A stretch of DNA of 26,245 nucleotides from the IMG/VR virus record IMGVR_UViG_3300035162_001186, positions 1 to 26,245 of that record, one strand, 5' to 3'. The position numbers and the translations under genes were made by a program. The DNA is from a virus. The notes below the pieces were generated by a model. The model saw only the letters and a program-made list of their open reading frames with translations, did not search any database and was not told the DNA's origin. Below are positions 7,825 to 15,816 of the stretch, piece after piece (positions within the stretch are counted from its first letter, which is position 1; the number at the start of each line of letters is the position of its first letter).

Positions 7825-7829
7825 TGTAT

Positions 7830-9197
7830 ATGCCAAGATTAAGTTTATATAAACCAGAACGCGGAAAAGACTTTAAATTCTTAGACCGCCAAATTAATGA
7901 AATGTTTACCATAGGTGGAACAGACCTGTTTGTCCACAAATACATTGGTACAAATGACGGAACAACTGCAAAGGATCATACACAGATTCAAGATATGTTG
8001 TTCTTAGAAAATAGAGATAGAAAGTATGATAAAGATATCTATACTCTAAGAGGCATTTACAATGTACAAGACATTGATTTTGATTTAAGTCAATTTGGAT
8101 TGTTTTTAAGTAATGACACATTGTTTATGACGGTGCATATTACAACATCTGTAGAATCAATAGGGCGTAAACTTATGCCTGGCGATGTTATAGAAATTCC
8201 ACATTTAAAAGACGAATATGCAGAAAATGATTTTAGTGTAGCACTAAAACGTTTTTATGTTATTGAAGATATTAACAGAGCAGCGGAAGGATTTTCGCCA
8301 ACTTGGTATCCTCACTTATATAGACTTAAACTTAAACAGATTGTTGACAGTCAAGAGTATAAAGATATACTTGATTTGCCTGCAAGTGAAGATTATCCTG
8401 AGGACGGCACACTGCGCGATGTGTTAAGTACATTTGAAGCAGAAATAAATGCTAATAATGCAGTTGTTGCAGAAGCAGCATTAAACACTCCTAAAAGCGG
8501 TTACGATGTTGACGAAAATTATTACACGCTTGCATTAGATGAGACCACAGGCAGAGCAAAGGTGCAAGAAGTTGCATCTGATGGTAGCACTATTACTGAC
8601 ACAGCATCTCCGACAGCACACGGTTATAAAGGTTTACTAATTGGCGACGAATTTGCTCCAAGTGGCAGTAACTTTTCAAGTGGCATTAGTTTTCCATTAA
8701 ATAGCGTAGAAGGTGATTACTTTTTAAGAACAGACTTTTTGCCACAACGTATGTTCCGCTATAGCGGCAACCGTTGGTTAAAGGCACACGATGTTAAGAG
8801 AGCTCCAATGAATAATGGCACTACACAAACACTACGTGGTTCGTTTATTAATGATGTTAATACATATCTATATAACACACCAATTGCACAAGACTTTGTA
8901 CGCTTAACAGTAGGACAAACTGTTATTAATACAGAAATTGCATATACAACAGCAAAATATATACAACTAGAAATTACCAATGACACAAGAGATGGTGCTA
9001 GACGTATAAGCTACACTGTTGCTGATAATTCAGGTATGCTAACTAGTTACGACGATAATGGTACTGCTAGAGTGCGTATTACGCTGGCAGCAAGTGCTAT
9101 TAAGGACGAAGGACTGTTTAGCTTAACTCTGCATAATGAAAGAACACAGCAGCGTCAAGCACTATCACAAGCACTAAAACCACAGGCGGATAACTAA
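7830..9197 (+). CDS. 14: Neck protein gp14 homologue
   Basis: Gp14 works with gp13 in the neck, where the tail joins the DNA-filled head. The N-terminus MPRLSLYKPERGKDFKFLDR, the central LSQFGLFLSNDTLFMTVHI and PGDVIEIPHLKDEYA blocks, and the C-terminus RQALSQALKPQADN are the signature blocks of marine T4-like gp14; T4 gp14 shares the PxxGDLIYFP-type block. At 456 residues it is much longer than T4 gp14 (256). A beta-rich insertion occupies about residues 345-435, before the conserved end. I chose ATG 7830 rather than an upstream in-frame ATG at 7824 because 7824 lies inside the late promoter and conserved relatives begin MPR. The stop overlaps the gp15 start by one base (TAATG), so the genes are translationally coupled. 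Confidence 0.85.
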   Translation: MPRLSLYKPERGKDFKFLDRQINEMFTIGGTDLFVHKYIGTNDGTTAKDHTQIQDMLFLENRDRKYDKDIYTLRGIYNVQDIDFDLSQFGLFLSNDTLFMTVHITTSVESIGRKLMPGDVIEIPHLKDEYAENDFSVALKRFYVIEDINRAAEGFSPTWYPHLYRLKLKQIVDSQEYKDILDLPASEDYPEDGTLRDVLSTFEAEINANNAVVAEAALNTPKSGYDVDENYYTLALDETTGRAKVQEVASDGSTITDTASPTAHGYKGLLIGDEFAPSGSNFSSGISFPLNSVEGDYFLRTDFLPQRMFRYSGNRWLKAHDVKRAPMNNGTTQTLRGSFINDVNTYLYNTPIAQDFVRLTVGQTVINTEIAYTTAKYIQLEITNDTRDGARRISYTVADNSGMLTSYDDNGTARVRITLAASAIKDEGLFSLTLHNERTQQRQALSQALKPQADN

Positions 9198-10708
9198 TGG
9201 CTGAACATTTTTATGACGGACAAATAAGAAAATACCTTGTACAATTATTACGACTGTTTAGTAACTTTAGTTACGCAACAGGCGATGGTACAAAAACGCA
9301 AGTACCAGTATTGTATGGTGACTTGACTAGGCAGGTAAGTTCGATATTACGAGATAACTCCGAAAACAAAATACCTAGTGCGCCGCGTATGGCATTGTAT
9401 ATCACAGGGCTAGAAATGGACCGTGACAGAACTAGTGATTCTAGTTATGTAAACAAGCGTCACGTAAGAGAACGTGCACCAGACGGCGCCGGTGGATATA
9501 CCGACCAGCCAGGAAAGCAATATACTGTTGAACGGTTAATGCCTACGCCTTATAAACTAACTGTAAATGTAGATATATGGTCAACTAATGCAGATATGAA
9601 ACTACAGATTATGGAGCAAATATTAATGCTATTTAATCCTAGTTTAGATATTCAAACAACTGACAACTATTTAGACTGGACTAGTTTAACTACTGTAATG
9701 ATGGACAGTGTTAATTTTAGCTCTCGTTCAATACCAGTAGGAATTGATAGCGACATTGATGTTGCACAAATGACATTTAGTACGCCAATATATATTAGTC
9801 CTCCTGCTAAAGTTAAGCGCCTTGGAGTTGTTACTAATATTGTTACTAGTATTTTTGACGGAGACGGGTATTACGACTTTGAGCAAATGCTCCAAGGTAC
9901 TAATTTATTTACTCTTGCTGGCGCAACTGCTCCATATATAGATGGTGACGAACAAAATGAAGTTGTTGATACTGGGAAATTTCCAAATGACGGTGACGGT
10001 GTTTTAACTCCAAGAACGCAAAAAACAAGAACAGTAACACCAGTTGTTAATAATCCAATACAAGAACGTGTGCTTATACTCAATGGCGAAATACAATTAT
10101 TAGATAACGGATTGCCTAGCACTACTACTTGGTCTACTTACTTCGAACTATTACCAGGTAACTATCGAGCAGGCCTTAGTATTATGTATCTTAGAAGGCC
10201 GGATATAACTGGCCTAGTTGCAGGACGCATTACTATTAATAGCATAGACGAAACTAAGTTAGTAATTGACTGGGACAGAGACACATTACCTAGTAACGAT
10301 ACTATACAAGGTCCTGCACGTAATGCAAATCAGTATTCTAGCATAGACTTTATTATTGATCCGCTACGGTATGATCCAACTACTGCTAAAACACCAGGTC
10401 AACGATTGTTATTATTAGGCAGTATCGGAAGTACATCAAATACCGACGGAGCTGATGCTTGGAAAAACACAGATAATTCAGACTTTGTAGCAGGAGCAAA
10501 CGACATTATTGAATATGATGGTACTAACTGGTATATTGTATTCGATGCAAGTGCTGACAAACTAATATACAATGACGTAGTAATTACTACTCTATACACT
10601 ACAAATCTTAACACCGGAGTGCAATACTACTGGGACGGGGATCAATGGCTACTAAGTGTAGATGGTGAATATGCCAAAGGTGACTGGACAATTAATCTAG
10701 ACGGATAA
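9197..10708 (+). CDS. 15: Tail sheath stabiliser/completion protein gp15 homologue
   Basis: Gp15 caps the tail after sheath assembly and connects tail to neck. The first 30 residues (FYDGQIRKYLVQLLRLFSNF) match the T4 gp15 opening (FYNSSFRRYATLMGDLFSNI), and the block with LTVNVDIWSTNADMKLQIME then QILMLFNPSLDIQ matches T4's LSIFTRYEDDMFQIVEQILPYFQP. The later SPPAKVKRL corresponds to the family's YPP segment. At 503 residues it is nearly twice T4 gp15 (272); everything after about residue 240 is a Thr/Asn/Asp-rich, probably beta-structured extension with Tyr/Trp-rich units near the end (YYWDGDQWLLSVDG). It starts at the ATG overlapping the gp14 stop and ends eight bases before the Nudix gene. 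Confidence 0.85.
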   Translation: MAEHFYDGQIRKYLVQLLRLFSNFSYATGDGTKTQVPVLYGDLTRQVSSILRDNSENKIPSAPRMALYITGLEMDRDRTSDSSYVNKRHVRERAPDGAGGYTDQPGKQYTVERLMPTPYKLTVNVDIWSTNADMKLQIMEQILMLFNPSLDIQTTDNYLDWTSLTTVMMDSVNFSSRSIPVGIDSDIDVAQMTFSTPIYISPPAKVKRLGVVTNIVTSIFDGDGYYDFEQMLQGTNLFTLAGATAPYIDGDEQNEVVDTGKFPNDGDGVLTPRTQKTRTVTPVVNNPIQERVLILNGEIQLLDNGLPSTTTWSTYFELLPGNYRAGLSIMYLRRPDITGLVAGRITINSIDETKLVIDWDRDTLPSNDTIQGPARNANQYSSIDFIIDPLRYDPTTAKTPGQRLLLLGSIGSTSNTDGADAWKNTDNSDFVAGANDIIEYDGTNWYIVFDASADKLIYNDVVITTLYTTNLNTGVQYYWDGDQWLLSVDGEYAKGDWTINLDG

Positions 10709-10716
10709 CTACTTGT

Positions 10717-11154
10717 ATGAACAAGATAGTCGGTAGTGGTGCTCTTTTCTATGCACTTAATACAAAAAGATTTTTATTCCTACATCGTGCTAACGGTAAA
10801 ACTGCAGGCACCTGGGGTCTAGTAGGCGGCGGCAGCGAAAATAACGAAACACCATTTGAAGCGTTAACTCGTGAAATACAAGAAGAAGTCGGCGACCTTC
10901 CTAAATTTGTAAAAACAATCCCATTAGAAACATTTGTATCTAACGACGAACGTTTTAACTTTCACACGTATCTTGTGTTAGTAAAAGAAGAATTTTTACC
11001 CTTGCTAAACGAAGAACATAACGGATATGTTTGGATAAGTTTTGGCCATTGGCCCAAGACATTACATCAAGGTTTACGCAATACCTTACAAAATAAAACC
11101 AATCTTGCTAAATTAGAAACAGTGTTTCAAGTTATAGATCTATTAGAGGAATAA
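10717..11154 (+). CDS. Nudix hydrolase
   Basis: This 145-residue protein carries a Nudix box at residues 38-60: Gly38, Glu44, then REIQEEVGD with Arg52, Glu53, Glu56, Glu57 and Gly59. These glutamates bind the metal that activates water for cleavage of a nucleoside-diphosphate-linked substrate. The last box position, usually hydrophobic, is Asp60. The length is normal for a single-domain Nudix enzyme. The substrate cannot be told; possibilities include oxidised nucleotides, NDP-sugars or capped RNA ends. It begins eight bases after gp15, with a weak ribosome binding site, and is followed without a gap by the cupin gene, so it probably rides on the gp14-gp15 late transcript. That is an odd place for a nucleotide-metabolism enzyme. 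Confidence 0.9.
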   Translation: MNKIVGSGALFYALNTKRFLFLHRANGKTAGTWGLVGGGSENNETPFEALTREIQEEVGDLPKFVKTIPLETFVSNDERFNFHTYLVLVKEEFLPLLNEEHNGYVWISFGHWPKTLHQGLRNTLQNKTNLAKLETVFQVIDLLEE

Positions 11155-11499
11155 ATGGAAAAAGATAACGTTATAAAAACAGATTACGGATACGATGTTG
11201 TGTGGGCCGATAATGAATATTATTGTAGTAAAATATTAGTATTTGAAAAAGAAGATCAACAAATCTCTTTACATTTTCATAAAGACAAACATAAAAGTTG
11301 GTTTGTTAATGCAGGTAAATTTGAAGTACAATGGGTTGATCCAAAAGACGGTAAAGCATATTCTCAAGAACTTCCAGAAGGCGCAGTATTTGTTGTGCCG
11401 CAGTTGTTGCCTGTAAAATTAAAAAGTTTATCACCTAATAGTGCTATAGCCGAAACTAGTAACAACAATAACTTAGAAGATTATTATAGGTTGGGATAA
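11155..11499 (+). CDS. Cupin-fold protein with degenerate metal site
   Basis: This 114-residue protein is a single cupin (small beta-barrel) of the type II mannose-6-phosphate isomerase-like group: WADNEYYCSKILVFEK, then HFHKDKHKSWFV, a turn before PEGAVFVVP, and a C-terminal EDYYRLG. In active members the first motif is HxHxxxxxE and the second ends in a His after the proline-rich turn. Here H40 and H42 are present, but the Glu position is Lys47/Ser48 and the second-motif His is Val87, so metal binding is likely weak or lost. It may be a sugar-binding or structural protein. The ATG directly follows the Nudix stop, with AGAGGAAT as ribosome binding site, and its stop overlaps the next ATG (TAATG). 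Confidence 0.8.
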   Translation: MEKDNVIKTDYGYDVVWADNEYYCSKILVFEKEDQQISLHFHKDKHKSWFVNAGKFEVQWVDPKDGKAYSQELPEGAVFVVPQLLPVKLKSLSPNSAIAETSNNNNLEDYYRLG

Positions 11500-11765
11500 T
11501 GTTAAAAATAGAAGACACTCAAATATTCATAAAAGAAGTTAGATACTTCCGTCAAGAAATAAATCGAATTAATACTACTAGTGTAAAAGAACGTGCAGGA
11601 AAATTATTAACGGATCTTGAAATGGAATGTAGACTTATAACCGAAGCACACAATCCAGCTAATAGTAAATCAATAGATCCTAGAACAGCAAAAGATAGTA
11701 TTGAAAAGACCGTTGAGTTGCGAAGACAGTTAACTCAGCTTATAAAAGACTCTAAAGAGTACTAA
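11499..11765 (+). CDS. Small helical protein of unknown function (88 aa)
   Basis: I do not recognise this 88-residue protein. It is charged and almost certainly all-helical, with heptad-like stretches (IFIKEVRYFRQEINRI and IEKTVELRRQLTQLIKD) separated by a loop with Asn and Pro. There is no signal peptide or membrane segment. The start overlaps the cupin stop by one base, so it belongs to the gp14-gp15-Nudix-cupin transcript. Its last 14 bases overlap the 3' end of the opposing fibre gene, and no terminator is visible between the converging genes. Confidence 0.75.
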   Translation: MLKIEDTQIFIKEVRYFRQEINRINTTSVKERAGKLLTDLEMECRLITEAHNPANSKSIDPRTAKDSIEKTVELRRQLTQLIKDSKEY

Positions 11766-13356
11766 GTCTTTTTATGTTAATTACGCCTACCATAGGTGCG
11801 TGAGCCGTACACTGATATCTAAAGTTTCCACTAGTATTTTCTGGAATTCTCCAATACAATGTTCCTCTATCCGGATCGTGAAGTGCATCAACAGTTTGTT
11901 GAGTTAGCGCACCTTGAGGAGTTACGTGAAATACTCCTGATGTTAATGCTGTGCCAGTTGCATCTTGTATTTCAGTAGGATGACCCGGTGCTGCATTTAA
12001 ATCAAATGCAATAGTAGTTCCTGATATTGCATAGATAGTTGGATTTGATCCTGTATAATGACTATTAAATGTGTAGGATGTAAATCCGTTCGCACCAACA
12101 CGAAGTGTAACCATTGCGTTTTCGGCAACTTCGTCTATTGATATTCCGGCAGACTGAGCATCTGTTAACTGACTAAATTGTGATGCTCCAGCAACAACGT
12201 TACTTGCAATAGTAATTGTATCCGTCCCCGGAGTTGTGCTAAGGACAATACCGTTACCATTTACAAAGTTAAGTGTGTCTGTAGTCGAGTCGGCTATAAT
12301 GTCACTACTGCCTAATACTGAAATAGTAGTAAAGGCATTTTGGTTTACATCGCCGCCTGAACCTGCTGCTGAAGGTGCCCATTTACTAGCATCATTGTCC
12401 CAGGCTAAGATTTGGCCGTCACTAGGTGCGCTAGTAGTAGTGTCTACATCACTTAATGCATCAATACTAATAGCATTTATACTAGTTAAGTATGTTCCCA
12501 AATCACTAATTTGTGATTCAGTAACACTTAATGCCGCTTGGTGTTGTGTAACACTTGATTCTGTAATATTAGCATTTGGTACATTTGCCCAAGTAACTGC
12601 TGTTGATAAATCGTTTGTTTCTGTGAAGCTAGTAAGGTAACCGCTTAGGTCTGGTGGAGTATAACGGAACACACCTGTTGTATTATCATAACTTATTGCT
12701 CCGTCACTTGCTGCTGTTAATTCGTTGCCTACACTTAAATCAGTTAGTGTAACTACACTAGGCTTATTAGCGACATTGGCCCAATCTAAGTAGTACGAGC
12801 CATCAAAGCCGTCAAGGGTGTCTGCATCAGTTCCTGCGCCTCCTGTAGTAGCATCTGTGCCTGGTGCCCAATTTGAGCCATTCCATTTAAGCACGTTACC
12901 TGTTGCAGGAGTAACACTAGCAGTGTCAACATCACTTAAAAAGTCAATACCAAATGCAGCCATATTAATTGTTAAGTTATTAGTATCAGTTGTAATTTCT
13001 GTATCTATGTTTGTCCCGCCAAGTACACTTAGTGTAGCTGTTGCAGTAGATGCAGTAGATGACCCGTCATCAGATGCTACTGTTTCAAACAAATTTTGTG
13101 TTGTGCCACCTTCTACTGTACTAGTAATTGTTAATGTTTTGCCAGTAAGGCTAGTGCTAACACCAGTGCCGCCGGCTACAATTAATGTATCGTTAGCAGT
13201 GTCTGGCGTAACCGAACCAGTGTCTGCATCAAATGTAGTAAAGATATTTCTTTCTGATGGTTGTACATTCCAAACAACACCATCAAACTCCCAAGTAGTT
13301 CCGTTGGATGTATATGTATCGTTTGCTTCTGGATTTGCTGGAAAATTTAACGCCAT
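11752..13356 (-). CDS. Repetitive tail-fibre or appendage protein with C-terminal cupredoxin-like domain
   Basis: This 534-residue Thr/Ser/Asp-rich protein looks like a fibre or appendage subunit. The N-terminal tag (MALNFPANPEANDTYTSNGT then TWEFDGVVWNV) is common, as I recall, in marine phage fibre genes. The middle has repeats of two kinds: LSDVDT...P..G..L.W....WAP (twice, around residues 140-165 and 300-330) and beta units ending in LTIT, LTIN or ITI. The C-terminal 90 residues form a different, compact domain ending YQCTAHAPMVGVINI, with H459, C516, H519 and M522 arranged like type-1 copper ligands. It has its own late promoter and an AGAGGT ribosome binding site. The stop overlaps the convergent 88-aa gene by 14 bases. 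Confidence 0.75.
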   Translation of the reverse strand: MALNFPANPEANDTYTSNGTTWEFDGVVWNVQPSERNIFTTFDADTGSVTPDTANDTLIVAGGTGVSTSLTGKTLTITSTVEGGTTQNLFETVASDDGSSTASTATATLSVLGGTNIDTEITTDTNNLTINMAAFGIDFLSDVDTASVTPATGNVLKWNGSNWAPGTDATTGGAGTDADTLDGFDGSYYLDWANVANKPSVVTLTDLSVGNELTAASDGAISYDNTTGVFRYTPPDLSGYLTSFTETNDLSTAVTWANVPNANITESSVTQHQAALSVTESQISDLGTYLTSINAISIDALSDVDTTTSAPSDGQILAWDNDASKWAPSAAGSGGDVNQNAFTTISVLGSSDIIADSTTDTLNFVNGNGIVLSTTPGTDTITIASNVVAGASQFSQLTDAQSAGISIDEVAENAMVTLRVGANGFTSYTFNSHYTGSNPTIYAISGTTIAFDLNAAPGHPTEIQDATGTALTSGVFHVTPQGALTQQTVDALHDPDRGTLYWRIPENTSGNFRYQCTAHAPMVGVINIKRLSTL

Positions 13357-13379
13357 TAGTTTAACCTCTATGTTTTATA

Positions 13380-13387
13380 TATTTATG
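13380..13387 (-). promoter_or_regulatory. T4-type late promoter (CATAAATA) for the repetitive fibre gene
   Basis: The minus-strand octamer CATAAATA includes the TAA stop codon of the subtilase gene. The predicted +1 is 13374, giving an 18-base leader with AGAGGT before the ATG. Confidence 0.7.
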
Positions 13388-14954
13388 TAGTAGCTATTGA
13401 TAAATTAAAGTTACTAAGCAATAATGAACCAGTAACAGATGATGTGTTTGCAACACCGTATCTACTATATAATAATCTATTACTACTTCCCATTAGACTA
13501 GCAGTATCAGCAGTATAATCATTGTCTAATCCTGTATCAGAAATTACTGCTGACGAATCACCAATGACTTTATTAAGCAAATCATCAGGCGAAATAGTAG
13601 GCTGACTTTGTAAATAAAGAGCAAGTAGTCCTGCTACCTGTGGTGATGACATTGACGTGCCGCCAATATTCATTACACTATAGTTTGAATCTGTCGGATA
13701 TGTAAATGTAACTGAATTATAAGATGTATCGTTTAAGTTTGAAGCAGTGCTTAATATTTTATTTCCAGGAGCCCATACATTAACAGCTGGTCCTTTTTTA
13801 CTGTAGTTAGCTGGTCTATCTATTCCGCTATTAGATATGTTATCGATGCTTCCAACAAAAAATGCCCTATTACTATATGGAGAACCAGGGCGATGATATG
13901 AGTAAGTAGTTGCGTTATGCACCACTGTGTTATTATAATCATCTCCAGCAACAACGTCTGCTTTATAAAAGTCATTTCCGGCAGCTAAACATATGTGTAT
14001 TCCAGCATCGATCATATCTTCAATTTCTGCATCAACAGCAGAAACCTGTACTGGATATCTTGCACTTCCGCTATATATTGCTCCGGGAAGACCGTATAAA
14101 TCAAGAATGTTATCAGCTAGATCAAAGGTCCAAGGAGTTCCTCGATATGTTCCGCTAGCCGGGTTGCCAGCTTGTTCACCTAAATATCCCCAGCTCATAT
14201 TTACTATAGTAGGACGTCCGTTGGACTTAGCATTATGCCATAATCTTATTGAATCAAATGCATCTGCTGCCGGAATGCCTGTACCGTCGGGACCTTGTAA
14301 CGTTTCTAGCCCTGCAAGTTTTTGAGCATAAACATTTGCACCCTTTGCCCACCCGTATGTTTCACCTGCTGCAATTCCTGCACAATGTGTTCCGTGTCCG
14401 TCTCTGTCTCTATAAAAGTTTGCACTTTGTGTTCCGGATAATCCACTTTCTGTATACCAGTCAATTTGTTGTACTCGACTTACGCCGTTTGCATCTATAA
14501 ACTCTGGATGGTCTACTTGTAATCCGCTGTCTTGTATTACAATGTCAACGCCCGAGCCGTCTAGTGCATAATTATAATTTCCAGATACTGAACCAGTAAT
14601 TGAATTAAAATTATTATTGACATCTATACAGCGTCTAAGGCCCCAGTTTACAGTATTTTGTCCAACAGTTGTTCTTTCAAATGCACCTTCTTGACTTGCT
14701 CTGGTACCAATTTTAATATCGTCTCGTTGATCAGGCGGTATTTCTACTGCTAAAATACGAGCATCGTTACGGAGTTCATTAGCTTCTAGATCAGTTAACA
14801 TCCAGTGAGTCATTCGTGTTGACCCTAGTCTAGGATTAGCAATATCTACAGTTCGATTAGGTATTGGTCCAGCGCCGGTTGACGCTGTAAGTTCTGCATC
14901 AACTTCTTGTAAACTTATGCCTCTTTTAACAATTACTGCGTATTCTTTTTCCAT
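13383..14954 (-). CDS. Subtilisin-like serine protease (peptidase family S8)
   Basis: This is a complete subtilase of 523 residues. The catalytic tetrad is intact: Asp142 (VIQDSGLQVDH), His187 (DGHGTHCAGIAAG), the oxyanion Asn327 (AAGND) and Ser434 (GGTSMSSPQVAGL). The first 80 residues resemble an inhibitory propeptide (strands around YAVIVKRG and HWMLTDLEANEL, ending AVEIPPDQ), and there is no signal peptide, so it probably acts inside the infected cell or from the virion. I place the start at ATG 14954, which overlaps the previous stop as TAATG; an in-frame ATG six codons upstream (14972) is possible. Its place between virion-type genes suggests cleavage of structural proteins or of host surface proteins at adsorption; the target is unknown. 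A C-terminal tail of about 80 residues follows the catalytic serine. Confidence 0.93.
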   Translation of the reverse strand: MEKEYAVIVKRGISLQEVDAELTASTGAGPIPNRTVDIANPRLGSTRMTHWMLTDLEANELRNDARILAVEIPPDQRDDIKIGTRASQEGAFERTTVGQNTVNWGLRRCIDVNNNFNSITGSVSGNYNYALDGSGVDIVIQDSGLQVDHPEFIDANGVSRVQQIDWYTESGLSGTQSANFYRDRDGHGTHCAGIAAGETYGWAKGANVYAQKLAGLETLQGPDGTGIPAADAFDSIRLWHNAKSNGRPTIVNMSWGYLGEQAGNPASGTYRGTPWTFDLADNILDLYGLPGAIYSGSARYPVQVSAVDAEIEDMIDAGIHICLAAGNDFYKADVVAGDDYNNTVVHNATTYSYHRPGSPYSNRAFFVGSIDNISNSGIDRPANYSKKGPAVNVWAPGNKILSTASNLNDTSYNSVTFTYPTDSNYSVMNIGGTSMSSPQVAGLLALYLQSQPTISPDDLLNKVIGDSSAVISDTGLDNDYTADTASLMGSSNRLLYSRYGVANTSSVTGSLLLSNFNLSIATT

Positions 14955-15760
14955 TATACTAGACTTGCCCAAGCTCCATTTTCGTATACTTGCGCTTTGT
15001 TAAGAGTACTGTCATATATCATATCGCCGTTAACTCCTGCAAGTGCATTTTTTTGTGTTGTTGTAAAGCTAGGTAATCTAAATGGACCACCTGTGACAAT
15101 AGTTGCATCTGCTGCGGTTAATGTTATTGTACTTGCACTTGTAATAGTAGGAGTGCCTGCTCCACTAGTTTGTATATCGTTAGCAGTTAGTGTATTATTA
15201 ATTGTAATAGCATTACTAGTTGTTGAACCTCTAGTAGTCACAGATGCTAGTGTATCAGTTTCGGTAACAGCGCCGCCACTGCCTCCACTACTTGTTGTCG
15301 GCTGTATCCATTGTTGACTATCACCGTCATTAATATAAATGTAAAGTTTTCCGTTGGAAGTGTCTAACCATAAATTGCCTGATTGAGGACTTGTTGGAGC
15401 AGTTTCTGCCACATCTACACTTGCGCCACCTGATAACGAATCTTCGTTCATCCAATGGTCTGTTCTCCAAACTAGGACTTGTCCTTCATCAGGTATTGAA
15501 TTAGGCATATACATTACATCTTGAAATTCTTCAATACTAATGTTATTTAAAGATGAGGCTTGAAGAAATGCCGTAGTATCGACATTAGCTAAGTCAGCAC
15601 GGGCAATTTCAAAGCCGCCGGCAACCTTACCACTATATACTCTTAAACTATTAGTACCTTTATTAAAGAATACTTCTCCGCTAGAGCCTACATTACGATC
15701 TAAAAAATCGTCGGGTCTTGGTATAATCCTAATTCTATCTACTATGGGTGATGATGACAT
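14954..15760 (-). CDS. Putative fibre or appendage virion protein
   Basis: This 268-residue protein has features of phage fibre or appendage proteins. The N-terminal half carries two short strand-turn modules (SGEVFFNKGTNSLRVYSG and PDEGQVLVWRTDHW), then a PTSPQSGNLWLDTSNGKLYI unit of a type widespread in tail proteins, a Thr/Ser-rich repeat of ITI/ITL strands, and a C-terminal NGDMIYDSTLNKAQVYENGA unit ending in W. There is no enzymatic motif. It is the first gene of a late transcript, with an AATAGGAA ribosome binding site, and is translationally coupled to the subtilase by a one-base TAATG overlap. That coupling makes it a candidate partner, anchor or substrate of the protease; this is inference. 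Confidence 0.75.
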   Translation of the reverse strand: MSSSPIVDRIRIIPRPDDFLDRNVGSSGEVFFNKGTNSLRVYSGKVAGGFEIARADLANVDTTAFLQASSLNNISIEEFQDVMYMPNSIPDEGQVLVWRTDHWMNEDSLSGGASVDVAETAPTSPQSGNLWLDTSNGKLYIYINDGDSQQWIQPTTSSGGSGGAVTETDTLASVTTRGSTTSNAITINNTLTANDIQTSGAGTPTITSASTITLTAADATIVTGGPFRLPSFTTTQKNALAGVNGDMIYDSTLNKAQVYENGAWASLV

Positions 15761-15785
15761 TATTCATTCCTATTGTGCTATAACG

Positions 15786-15793
15786 TATTTATC
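15786..15793 (-). promoter_or_regulatory. T4-type late promoter (GATAAATA) for the fibre-subtilase pair
   Basis: The minus-strand GATAAATA lies between the end of the halogenase operon and the 268-aa gene. The predicted +1 is 15780, giving a 20-base leader with AATAGGAA. Confidence 0.75.
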
Positions 15794-15816
15794 TTAAATC
15801 ATATTAGTATTAGGTA

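Noticed and set aside
7746-7829. Upstream extension of gp14 to an ATG at 7746
   Set aside because: The extension would cross the gp13 start and both late promoters, adds a hydrophobic stretch not expected in gp14, and conserved relatives begin at MPR (7830).
11740-11770. Bidirectional terminator between the converging 88-aa and fibre genes
   Set aside because: The two genes overlap by 14 bases and no stem with a U-tract could be found at the junction.
12818-13390. 190-aa plus-strand open frame opposite the repetitive fibre gene
   Set aside because: The sequence is a Val/Ser/Pro-rich antisense shadow of the repeats, with no ribosome binding site or recognisable domain, while the minus strand encodes clear fibre motifs.
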